Of a DNA stretch of 64,000 bases, positions 45,330 through 53,483 are shown one piece after another. This DNA comes from Bacteroidales bacterium (lineage in GTDB: Bacteria > Bacteroidota > Bacteroidia > Bacteroidales > GCA-2748055). The number at the start of each line of letters is the position of its first letter. The first letter of the stretch is position 1. The stretch is taken from assembly GCA_029210725.1 (NCBI GenBank), contig JARGFM010000015.1, forward strand, positions 34,651-98,650, written 5' to 3'. The notes under the pieces are model-generated. The model saw nothing but the letters and a program-made list of their open reading frames with translations, was not told the origin of the DNA and did no database searches. The translations under genes and the position numbers were made by a program.

Positions 45330-45917
45330 ATGGTTGTTGTCAAAGAAGAGGTCCGAGCAAATATAGTTGGCGTAGCCCGGAGAATCTTTACCAGGAATGG
45401 GTTCAGGAAGGCGACCATGGAAGAGATTGCCAGCGCTTCAAATATGGGGAAGAGCTCTATTTACTATTATTTTAAAAGCAAAGAGGAGATCTTCCGGGTG
45501 GTGGTGGAGTATGAGGCCACCATGCTCAAAGAGCGGCTTAAGCGGATTATCAACAGAAATGATTCTCCCCCGGAACGGCTCAGAGCTTATATCCTTTTCA
45601 GATTGCACCATATAAGGACCCTGGAAAATTTCTATGCAGCCCTGAACGAGGAGACCCTGTCCCAGATGAGCTTTATCCTGGATATCAGGCGCAATTTTGA
45701 GGTGGAAGAACAGGAACTGGTAAGCAAGATCCTCCGGGATGGAATGGAGCAGGGTTTTTTCCAACTGAGCAGTTCAAAGATCGGAGCCATTGCCATCTCT
45801 ACCATGATGAAGGGACTGGAACTGCCCTTACTCCTGAGCGAAGTTCATAAGAAAGACCGCCAGGAACTGATGGAGGACCTGATACGGGTGCTCCTCTACG
45901 GGATCCTGAAAAGGTAA
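45330..45917 (+). CDS. TetR/AcrR family transcriptional regulator
   Basis: 195 residues. The N-terminal helix-turn-helix (ARRIFTRNGFRKATMEEIAS, then SNMGKSSIYYYFKSKEEIFR) is typical. The ligand domain (about 65-195) has no identified effector. Starts 28 bases after rnr, so it could share its mRNA. A ParE toxin remnant lies on the opposite strand just downstream. Confidence 0.92.
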   Translation: MVVVKEEVRANIVGVARRIFTRNGFRKATMEEIASASNMGKSSIYYYFKSKEEIFRVVVEYEATMLKERLKRIINRNDSPPERLRAYILFRLHHIRTLENFYAALNEETLSQMSFILDIRRNFEVEEQELVSKILRDGMEQGFFQLSSSKIGAIAISTMMKGLELPLLLSEVHKKDRQELMEDLIRVLLYGILKR

Positions 45918-45968
45918 TCCCTCCTTTGAACGGAACCAGGGTATGATAAACCACTTCAAGGATGTATC

Positions 45969-46052
45969 TTCTCTTTCCGTCCAGGCTTTTTCCAGGTGAG
46001 CAAGGACCTTAAAAATTGTACGTCTGGCTGTGGGTGTCCAGCTGATCTTCAT
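45969..46052 (-). pseudogene. ParE/RelE-type toxin remnant (N-terminal part only)
   Basis: From the ATG at 46052 the minus strand encodes 28 residues with the start pattern of Bacteroidota ParE/RelE toxins: MKISWTPTARRTIFKVL with a following HLEKAWTERE, matching the family form MK..WT..A...y..v..yL...W..kE. Immediately after TERE the reading changes to unrelated residues (DTSLKWFI) and runs into the TetR gene; the catalytic C-terminal half is missing. No antitoxin can be read upstream. Best read as a decayed, truncated toxin gene. Confidence 0.6.
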
Positions 46053-46171
46053 TAGCTATACAAAAGATTAAAGCCCGAACAGAAGAGGATGAGATCCCCT
46101 GATTTTTCTTCTGAGTGCATACGAACAATGTAGTCCGGATATTCAGGGAGTCATTTATAGAGCGGAGCGAC

Positions 46172-47278
46172 CTATTCTCCCTTTACCAGTGCGGATATTT
46201 TGTGTTTGATCTCTGTATTCTGATAGATGCCCTTGAATTGTTCGGCACCAGGGCCAAAGGCAAATACGGGAATCAGCGTGGCCGAGTGCTGTCCTGTTGC
46301 AAATACGGGCTCAATATAGGCATAGTCAGGATAGCGTTTCTCGCCGGGTTTTGGCTCTTGGGGCCCCAGGGTGAAGCCTCCGGTTTCATGGTCGGCGGTA
46401 ACCACGACCAGGGTGTTGCCGTCTTTCTCGGCAAAGTCCAGGGCGGCTGCAATCACTTTTTCAAAATCAAGCATTTCTCCTACCAGGTATTCTGCATCAT
46501 TGGCATGACCGGCCCAGTCGATCTGGGAAGCTTCCACCATCAGGAAGAATCCCTCCTGGTTTTGCGAAAGATAAGAGAGGGCCAGGGAAGTGGCTTCGGG
46601 AAGGAACTCCCCTCTTCCCTTCAGGCGGGGAGGCATGGGTCCCGCTTCAGGCAGAAATCCATACTTCTTATCCGCGCTCAGGGTGCCCGGAGCAGGAAGG
46701 CCCGTGGTATCAATAACAAATCCCTTCTCAGCGGCCAGGGCCAATAGATCGGCACTATCTTTTCGCATATTAAATTTTTCTCTTCCGCCTCCTGCGAAAA
46801 AATCAATTTTCGAGTCAAGCAGCTGAGCAGCGATCTCCTCTTCCATGGAACGTTGCTCCACATGTGCATAAAAAGAGGCGGGGGTTGCATGAGAGATGGT
46901 GGAAGTAGCCACCACCCCTGTACTCCAGCCCATGGAGGCAAGCAGTTCGGCAATATTTTGCAGGGAGACCCTGGAGGTATCCACCCCAATGGCGCCATTG
47001 TAGGATTTTGTTCCGGTTGCCAGAGCCGTGCCGCTGGCAGCGGAATCGGTTACCTTATGGCTGGCAGAAGAGGTTTGTTGCAGGCCTATTTCCTGAAAGC
47101 GCTTAAAAACGGAGGGTTGATCGCCATAATAGAAACCGGTGGAAACCGCGGAGAGACCCATTCCATCTCCAATCAGCAGGATAATCTTATTGGGTTTTTC
47201 CGGTTCAGTCCGATTATGGTAAGAGGCCGTGCAGGCCAGTGTAAGTACAGTAAGCAAAAGAATGAAAATATTTCTCAT
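46172..47278 (-). CDS. Alkaline phosphatase, lipoprotein
   Basis: 368 residues from the ATG at 47278 (MRNIFILLLTVLTLAC, lipobox Cys at 16), which gives the better signal than the in-frame ATG at 47305. Catalytic features of the alkaline phosphatase superfamily: metal ligands IGDGMGLSA, nucleophile Ser in VTDSAASGTALATG, and VVTADHETGGF. Expected to release phosphate from phosphomonoesters in the periplasm. Just downstream of the glycerophosphodiesterase gene on the same strand, suggesting phosphate or glycerol-phosphate scavenging. Confidence 0.93.
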   Translation of the reverse strand: MRNIFILLLTVLTLACTASYHNRTEPEKPNKIILLIGDGMGLSAVSTGFYYGDQPSVFKRFQEIGLQQTSSASHKVTDSAASGTALATGTKSYNGAIGVDTSRVSLQNIAELLASMGWSTGVVATSTISHATPASFYAHVEQRSMEEEIAAQLLDSKIDFFAGGGREKFNMRKDSADLLALAAEKGFVIDTTGLPAPGTLSADKKYGFLPEAGPMPPRLKGRGEFLPEATSLALSYLSQNQEGFFLMVEASQIDWAGHANDAEYLVGEMLDFEKVIAAALDFAEKDGNTLVVVTADHETGGFTLGPQEPKPGEKRYPDYAYIEPVFATGQHSATLIPVFAFGPGAEQFKGIYQNTEIKHKISALVKGE

Positions 47279-47313
47279 GGTTGTTGTCGTTTTTTCGTAA
47301 ACCACAAAGTAAA

Positions 47314-47321
47314 CAAATCTA
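47314..47321 (-). promoter_or_regulatory. -7 element for the alkaline phosphatase gene
   Basis: Minus strand reads TAGATTTG (TAnnTTTG), 36 bases before the ATG and between the GDPD stop and the phosphatase start. It suggests the phosphatase can be transcribed independently. No Pho box was recognised. Confidence 0.4.
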
Positions 47322-47340
47322 TGGAAGAAAAGGTTTATTT

Positions 47341-48138
47341 CTACTCCTGTAAATTACTTTTTAGCCATGCAGGGCGGTCGGTGGTAACTGCCGACACTCC
47401 CAGCTGTTGCATCTTGCGGGCGGTTTCCGGATCGTTGACGGTCCAGCACCAGACATCCAGTCCGGCGGCCAAACACTTTTCCATCAGCGGCCTGTCGATG
47501 ATGGTGTGCCGAAGATCCACTCCGTCCAGGCGGCTCTCTACAACTGCTTCAAAATGTTTATTGAAATCGGGTTTAAACATGGAAAGATAATAACAGGGGA
47601 CCTCCGGATATAGCTCCTTGCTTTGCCGGATAGTTTCAAAATCGAAAGCAATTAAGCTGATACGGCCACTCTTCCAGTGTTCGGCGATGAGCTCTTGCAG
47701 ATAGGGAAGGATCTCGGGGCCGGTTTTAATTTCGATGACCAGCATGCGGTCCTCAGGAATGACGTCCAGTACATCCTTCAGAAGGGGAATGGTTTCCTGG
47801 TCATATTCCGGCAGGTTGGTTTCCCTTGGAATAACAACCAGGTGTTTTAATTCTTCCCAGGTGGCGTCCTTCACCGTAAAGCTCTTTCCGGTCAGTTTTT
47901 TTGTATTCTTGTCGTGAAAAAGAACCACCTTCCCATCGGCGGTAAGCATCACATCACATTCGGCTGCATCGGCCCCCAGCCTCCAGGCAAGCTGAATGGA
48001 GGCCAGTGTATTTTCAGGAGCCAGGTAGGAGGCTCCCCGGTGGCCCACATATTGAAAAGGTTTCTCAGGACCAGGTTCCTGTGCCTTAATAACCGGGGCC
48101 GTAAAGATTAAAAGAAGGACAATAGCAAAGGTTCTCAT
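47341..48138 (-). CDS. Exported glycerophosphodiester phosphodiesterase
   Basis: 265 residues, signal peptide (about 1-19). GDPD signature: HRGASYLAPENTLASIQLAW with catalytic His, then the metal site AAECDVMLTADGKVVLFHD. Cleaves glycerophosphodiesters to glycerol 3-phosphate and an alcohol. Located upstream of the alkaline phosphatase gene on the same strand. Confidence 0.93.
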   Translation of the reverse strand: MRTFAIVLLLIFTAPVIKAQEPGPEKPFQYVGHRGASYLAPENTLASIQLAWRLGADAAECDVMLTADGKVVLFHDKNTKKLTGKSFTVKDATWEELKHLVVIPRETNLPEYDQETIPLLKDVLDVIPEDRMLVIEIKTGPEILPYLQELIAEHWKSGRISLIAFDFETIRQSKELYPEVPCYYLSMFKPDFNKHFEAVVESRLDGVDLRHTIIDRPLMEKCLAAGLDVWCWTVNDPETARKMQQLGVSAVTTDRPAWLKSNLQE

Positions 48139-48256
48139 ATCTGTGTTAATTTTGTAATGAATGGTGAGAGCTCAAACGAGTTCAACTAAAATAAACAATT
48201 AATCGATGAATCCTCCCAGCTTGCTGCAAGGGGAATTAATATAACACTTTCGAGTC

Positions 48257-48877
48257 ATGAAAATCAATTTCTTTAAGCGTTTACGAAAATTTTTTCGCAC
48301 AACCCTGATCGGGGGTGTGGTAGCCCTCGCCCCGCTGACTTTGATTATCCTGTTATTCAGATGGGTGATTAACCTCATTGGCCGCACTCTGACCCCGCTG
48401 GTGGACACCATTATTCAAAATCCGGATCCCAATCCATACTTTAAATTTGCCATCTATATTATTTCTGTTATTGCCGTTTTACTCTTCTTTTTTATTATCG
48501 GGTTGATCGTTCGCACCCGGCTATTCCTGTTTCTCAACAGGGCGGAAGATCGTTACTTTCTGAAAATACCCGGTTATAAACTGGCTAAAGAGACAGTTCA
48601 GCAGTTTTTTGGGAAAAACCGCTCATTTTTCAAAGAAGTGGTACTGGTGGATATTTTTAATACGGGTGCATTAATGACCGGTTTTATTACCGACGATCAG
48701 GGGGAGGTCATTACAGTGTTTGTTCCAACCGGTCCCAACCCCACCTCGGGAAATATCTATCATCTGAATAAAGATAAGGTAGTTAGGACCAAAGCACCTG
48801 TCGAGATGGGAATGAAAACCATTATCAGTTGCGGAGCCGGATCAGGAGAGGTGTTTGAAAAGGCAGTAATGAAATAG
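48257..48877 (+). CDS. DUF502 membrane protein
   Basis: 206 residues with two membrane helices (about 14-42 and 62-88) and a C-terminal soluble part (about 100-206). The family signature FRTTLIGGVVALAPLTLIIL and TGFITDD are present. DUF502 has no established role; plant relatives (LIKE COV) act in vascular patterning. A plus-strand TAATTTTG at 48147-48154 could be its promoter, though about 100 bases upstream. Confidence 0.85.
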   Translation: MKINFFKRLRKFFRTTLIGGVVALAPLTLIILLFRWVINLIGRTLTPLVDTIIQNPDPNPYFKFAIYIISVIAVLLFFFIIGLIVRTRLFLFLNRAEDRYFLKIPGYKLAKETVQQFFGKNRSFFKEVVLVDIFNTGALMTGFITDDQGEVITVFVPTGPNPTSGNIYHLNKDKVVRTKAPVEMGMKTIISCGAGSGEVFEKAVMK

Positions 48878-48878
48878 A

Positions 48879-49493
48879 TCAGGATTTGGTCTCCACATGC
48901 CTGAAGAAACGTTTCTGGTTGAACAGGATTATGGCCACAGCCACAGAAATGCTCGAATCGGCAATGTTAAATACGGGTCTGAAGAAAACAAAGCTGGATC
49001 CTCCCCGGAACCATTCCGGATAGTTGCCTTTAATGACGGGGAGGTAAAACATGTCGACCACCTTCCCCTGCATCAAGGGGGCATATCCGCCACCTTCGGG
49101 GAACATGCTAGCCGCCTGAATGGGGGTGCTGCTGTTAAAGATTATTCCATAAAAGACAGAATCAATGATATTCCCTAAAGCCCCGGCCATGACCATGGAA
49201 AGAGTAATAATCAAGCCGGGATGAGCATGCTGGCGAATCAGTCGTCGAAGATATATTCCGATGGCTATCACAGCCAGGATCCGGAAGGATGTCAGGAGAA
49301 TCTTACCCAGACTTCCCGGAAGTGCCATCCCGAAGGCCATCCCGTTATTCTCCACAAAATGGAGAATCCCCCAGTTGCCGAAAATGGGGATCTGCTGATA
49401 GAGAGTCATGTGGGTTTTAACCAGAATTTTCAGGGTCTGATCGGCCACAAGAATCAGCAGGATAATCATTATGGATTTCCTGGTGATGGACAT
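48879..49493 (-). CDS. lspA: Lipoprotein signal peptidase (signal peptidase II)
   Basis: Removes the signal peptide of diacylglyceryl-modified prolipoproteins. 204 residues, four membrane helices. Catalytic aspartates appear in GKVVDMFYLP and FNIADSSIS; GALGNIID is also conserved. The insertion between the two catalytic Asp regions (GNYPEWFRGG) is typical of longer Bacteroidota LspA. Follows the DksA-like gene by 26 bases. Confidence 0.95.
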   Translation of the reverse strand: MSITRKSIMIILLILVADQTLKILVKTHMTLYQQIPIFGNWGILHFVENNGMAFGMALPGSLGKILLTSFRILAVIAIGIYLRRLIRQHAHPGLIITLSMVMAGALGNIIDSVFYGIIFNSSTPIQAASMFPEGGGYAPLMQGKVVDMFYLPVIKGNYPEWFRGGSSFVFFRPVFNIADSSISVAVAIILFNQKRFFRHVETKS

Positions 49494-49519
49494 ATCGACT
49501 AATCTAATAAGGGGATGGA

Positions 49520-49900
49520 TTATTGTTTTGATTTGGCCTCAAAGGAAAGCGTGGCATGTGGGACTGCACGCAAACGCTCCTTGGAGATCAGCTTACCGGT
49601 TTCCCGGCAGATGCCATAAGTTTTGTTTTCGATCCGGATCAGGGCTCCCTGAAGGTGCTGGATAAATTTTGCCTGCCGGGTGGCCAGCCTTCCGGCCTCC
49701 TCTTTGGAGAGTGTGGCGGCTCCCTCTTCCAGTACTTTAAAGGTGGGTGAGGTATCCTGGGTATCGTTACTTTCACTCTGGGTTATGGCAGATTTCAATA
49801 TTTCATAATCTTCCCTGGCCTTATCGAGTTTCTGCTGGATGAGCTCTTTGAACTCCTGCAGCTCCGCATCCGAATATCTGTTCTTCTCAGCCATGATCAT
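49520..49900 (-). CDS. TraR/DksA-like protein without zinc finger cysteines
   Basis: 126 residues (or 124 from the next ATG at 49894). An N-terminal coiled coil (about 10-75) and a C-terminal zinc-finger-like region that keeps only one Cys (YGICRETGKLI, then RAVPHATLS) instead of the four of classical DksA. I recall this single-Cys form as usual in Bacteroidota. DksA proteins act on RNA polymerase with ppGpp; whether this one does is unproven. Lies between ileS and lspA. Confidence 0.87.
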   Translation of the reverse strand: MIMAEKNRYSDAELQEFKELIQQKLDKAREDYEILKSAITQSESNDTQDTSPTFKVLEEGAATLSKEEAGRLATRQAKFIQHLQGALIRIENKTYGICRETGKLISKERLRAVPHATLSFEAKSKQ

Positions 49901-49953
49901 TTCTTCTTTGGTTTGCTAAATATACAATATTTTAATGATTCCCAATCCCGGTT

Positions 49954-52900
49954 TTATAACCGGGTTACGCGGATATTTATGTAGACGTCTTCATCAATAT
50001 CAATGCGTTTGGTACTGTTATTTTCAATACGGTCAATCAGGGAAATATTTTTTGCAAGTGTTTGAGAACCAATATATTCACCATGAAATTTAATAACCTC
50101 GGTGATTAGTTCATGCTTTTCTATCAACACCTCGATCTTATCGGTTACATCAAAGCCGCTCTCCTTTCGGATGTTCTGTATCCGGTTAATCAGTTCCCGG
50201 GCCAGGCCCTCCTGCCGAAGCTCCTCTGTGATGTTAATATCCAGGGCAACAGTGATCGCTCCATCGTTGGCCACCAGCCATCCTGGAATATCTTCTGATA
50301 CGATCTCCACATCTTCCAGGGTAAGCTGAATCAGTTCTCCGCCTATCTCCATCTGGAAGGACTTCTCTTTTTCAAAGGCAGAAATCTCTTTCTGATCCAT
50401 GTTGTTAATGGCCCCACTCACCTCTTTCATCAATTTACCGAATCGTGGCCCCAGAGTTTTGAAATTCGCTTTGATACGCTTCACCAGGATCCCTGCTGTA
50501 TCGGTGATATATTCAAGCTCTTTAACATTTACTTCGTTGATCACCAGGTGCTTGACATCCTCCACCTGTTGCTGAAAACCCGGATCAGAGATGGGAAGCA
50601 TCATTTTGTTCAGGGGCTGGCGCACCTTGATATTGACCTTTCTGCGCAGACCCAGGACCATGGAAGACAGTTTCTGGGCTATATCCATTCTTTTTTCCAG
50701 GGCCGTATCGATCAGTGATTCATTACATTCCGGGAAGGTGCTGAGATGCACGGATTCGACTTTGTGCCGGCCGGTAACCAGATTCAGATCATGAAACAGC
50801 TTATCCATATAGAAAGGAGCCACCGGAGCTGCCAGCATGGAGATGGTTTCCAGGCAGGTGTACAGGGTCTGGTATGCAGCGCGCTTATCCTTATCAAACT
50901 CCCCGCCCCAGTATCGTTTTCTGTTCAGGCGTACATACCAGTTGCTCAGGTTTTCGGTCACAAAATCCTGGATCAGCCTGGCGGCACGGGTCGGTTCATA
51001 ATTTTCAAACTCTGCCTTTACTTCCTTTATCAGTGTATGGAGCAGAGAAATAATCCAGCGGTCTATTTCAGGTCGTTCTTCAACCGGCACTTCCTTTGCC
51101 TCATATGTAAACCCGTCCACATTGGCATAGAGGGCGAAAAAGGAGTAAGTGTTAAAAAGAGTTCCGAAAAACTTACGCTTCACTTCTTCCACTCCCAGGG
51201 AGTCAAATTTAAGATTATCCCAGGGTTGCGAATTGGTGATCATATACCAGCGGAGGGGATCTGAACCATCTTTTTCTATGGTTTCGAATGGATCCACGGC
51301 ATTGCCCAGGCGCTTGGACATTTTATTCCCGCTTTTGTCGAGTACCAGTCCGTTGGAGATGATATTCTTGAAAGAGACACTGTCGAAAAGCATGGTGGCT
51401 ATGGCATGCAGGGTAAAGAACCATCCACGTGTCTGGTCGACTCCCTCGGCGATAAAATCGGCCGGAAACAGCTGGTCAAAGTCCTCCTTGTGTTCGAAGG
51501 GATAGTGATACTGGGCATAGGGCATGGAACCTGAATCGAACCAGACATCGATCAGTACCGGTTCGCGAAACATTTTTTGTCCCGAGGGGCTTACCAGAAC
51601 CAGGTCATCCACAAAGGGACGGTGCAGATCGAACACCATGTAATTATCTTTTGAATGGTCCCCTTCCACAAAGTCTGCCAGTGGATTGGAACTCATAAAG
51701 CCCGCGTTTACCGATTTTTCAATTTCCTGTTTCAGCTCTGCCACCGAACCAATACAAATCTGTTCCTTCCGGTCATCGGTAACCCAAATGGGCAGGGGCG
51801 TTCCCCAGAACCGGGATCTGCTCAGGTTCCAGTCCACCAGGTTTTCCAGCCATTTTCCAAAACGTCCCGTTCCGGTGGATTCGGGTTTCCAGTTGATGGT
51901 GTTGTTCAGCTCCATCATGCGTTCCTTCATGGCCGTGGTGCGAACAAACCAGCTATCCAATGGATAATATAGCACCGGTTTATCGGTTCGCCAGCAATGG
52001 GGGTAGTTGTGAATATGCTTTTCGATGCGGAAGGCCTTGTTTTCGAGCTTCAGCTGAACCGCAATATCCACATCGATGGTGGGATCCTCTCCGGTTTTGG
52101 TATTGTCGTATTCATTTTTTACATACTTTCCTTCGAAAGCGCTATAACTTTCCAGGTTTATCCGTTCCCTGACGAAAGATTCATCCAGGTCCTTCAAGCG
52201 GAAGAAACGACCCTTTCGGTCGACCAGTGGCTGAATGACACCCTCCTTATCGAGTACAGTAAGAGCTGAAATATCATTGGCCATGGCCACCCGGAAATCG
52301 TCCGCCCCAAAGGTGGGGGCCGTATGTACAATCCCGGTTCCATCCTCCGTGGTCACAAAATCGCCCGTAACCACCAGAAAGGCTTTCCCTTCGGGATGTA
52401 CCCAGTCCAGCAGTTGCTCATAAGAGAGTCCCTTCAGTTTGCTTCCTTTCAGGGTTTTCACCATTTTATAGGGCACATGTTTATTGCCCGGCTCATACTC
52501 ATCCATGGGTAGTGCTGCATCCTTTTCCGGGAAGTATTGACCCATTAGTTCTTTGGCCAGAATCACGGTGATGGGCATACCGGTATAAGGGTTAAAGGTC
52601 CGCACCAGCGCATACTCGATCTTTGCACCAACGGAAAGTGCCGTATTGGATGGAAGGGTCCAGGGGGTGGTGGTCCATGCCAGTATGTAGAGATCCGTAT
52701 CCAGATCTTCAAAGAGAAATGCTGAACGATGGTCCCGGATTATTTTAAACTGTGCCACTACGGTGGTATCTTTCACATCGCGGTAGCAACCGGGCTGATT
52801 TAACTCATGGGTGCTGAGGCCGGAACCCGCTGCCGGAGAGAAAGGCTGAATGGAGTAGCCTTTGTATAACAAATCTTTTTTATGCAGTTCCTTAAGCAGG

Positions 52901-53388
52901 TACCAGACGCTTTCAATATACTTGTTATCGTAGGTGATGTAGGGATCTTCCATATCGATCCAGTAACCCATCGATTCGGTAAGTTCCTCCCACATGCTGG
53001 TGTACTTCATTACATCCTTGCGGCAGGCAGCATTGAACTCTTCTATAGATATTTTAGTTCCTATATCCTCCTTGGTGATATTTTTGCTGGCTTCAACAGC
53101 CAGTTCGACAGGAAGTCCGTGGGTGTCCCAGCCGGCTTTGCGCTTTACAAGGAATCCCTGCTGGGTTTTATAACGGCAAAAAATGTCTTTGATGGTACGC
53201 GCCATCACATGATGAATGCCCGGTTTACCGTTTGCCGACGGGGGGCCCTCATTAAAGACAAAGGTGGGCCGGCCCTTACGGGTTTCAACAGATTTTTCAA
53301 AGATGTTATTCTCCTTCCAGAACGTATTAATCTCTTTATTGATTTCTGAAAGGTCAAACTTCTTATATTCAGGGAATAGCTTGCTCAT
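49954..53388 (-). CDS. ileS: Isoleucine--tRNA ligase
   Basis: Class I synthetase, 1144 residues from the ATG at 53388 (the preceding TTG at 53391 is in frame). HIGH-type motif SANGKPGIHHVMAR near residue 50, editing domain (TTTPWTLPSNTALSVG...), KMSKS motif KSGNKMSKRLGN near 688, anticodon-binding domain and a C-terminal extension of DUF5915 type as in longer bacterial and eukaryotic-like IleS. The EIleS subtype of this length can be less sensitive to mupirocin; I cannot tell from sequence alone. First gene of ileS-dksA-lspA. Confidence 0.96.
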   Translation of the reverse strand: MSKLFPEYKKFDLSEINKEINTFWKENNIFEKSVETRKGRPTFVFNEGPPSANGKPGIHHVMARTIKDIFCRYKTQQGFLVKRKAGWDTHGLPVELAVEASKNITKEDIGTKISIEEFNAACRKDVMKYTSMWEELTESMGYWIDMEDPYITYDNKYIESVWYLLKELHKKDLLYKGYSIQPFSPAAGSGLSTHELNQPGCYRDVKDTTVVAQFKIIRDHRSAFLFEDLDTDLYILAWTTTPWTLPSNTALSVGAKIEYALVRTFNPYTGMPITVILAKELMGQYFPEKDAALPMDEYEPGNKHVPYKMVKTLKGSKLKGLSYEQLLDWVHPEGKAFLVVTGDFVTTEDGTGIVHTAPTFGADDFRVAMANDISALTVLDKEGVIQPLVDRKGRFFRLKDLDESFVRERINLESYSAFEGKYVKNEYDNTKTGEDPTIDVDIAVQLKLENKAFRIEKHIHNYPHCWRTDKPVLYYPLDSWFVRTTAMKERMMELNNTINWKPESTGTGRFGKWLENLVDWNLSRSRFWGTPLPIWVTDDRKEQICIGSVAELKQEIEKSVNAGFMSSNPLADFVEGDHSKDNYMVFDLHRPFVDDLVLVSPSGQKMFREPVLIDVWFDSGSMPYAQYHYPFEHKEDFDQLFPADFIAEGVDQTRGWFFTLHAIATMLFDSVSFKNIISNGLVLDKSGNKMSKRLGNAVDPFETIEKDGSDPLRWYMITNSQPWDNLKFDSLGVEEVKRKFFGTLFNTYSFFALYANVDGFTYEAKEVPVEERPEIDRWIISLLHTLIKEVKAEFENYEPTRAARLIQDFVTENLSNWYVRLNRKRYWGGEFDKDKRAAYQTLYTCLETISMLAAPVAPFYMDKLFHDLNLVTGRHKVESVHLSTFPECNESLIDTALEKRMDIAQKLSSMVLGLRRKVNIKVRQPLNKMMLPISDPGFQQQVEDVKHLVINEVNVKELEYITDTAGILVKRIKANFKTLGPRFGKLMKEVSGAINNMDQKEISAFEKEKSFQMEIGGELIQLTLEDVEIVSEDIPGWLVANDGAITVALDINITEELRQEGLARELINRIQNIRKESGFDVTDKIEVLIEKHELITEVIKFHGEYIGSQTLAKNISLIDRIENNSTKRIDIDEDVYINIRVTRL

Positions 53389-53425
53389 CAAATCGCCTTC
53401 GTTTGCAGGGAATATTAAAATTTCA

Positions 53426-53456
53426 CAAAGATAGACGAGCAGGATGTAATATGCAA
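53426..53456 (-). promoter_or_regulatory. Promoter for ileS-dksA-lspA
   Basis: Minus strand: TTG (53454-53456), 20-base spacer, TATCTTTG (53426-53433). Both elements and the spacing match the Bacteroidota consensus TTG-N17-23-TAnnTTTG exactly. It is the best promoter in the window; the ATG is 38 bases downstream of the -7 element. Confidence 0.7.
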
Positions 53457-53483
53457 GAACCCAGTAAAAAACCGTCGGCTCCG

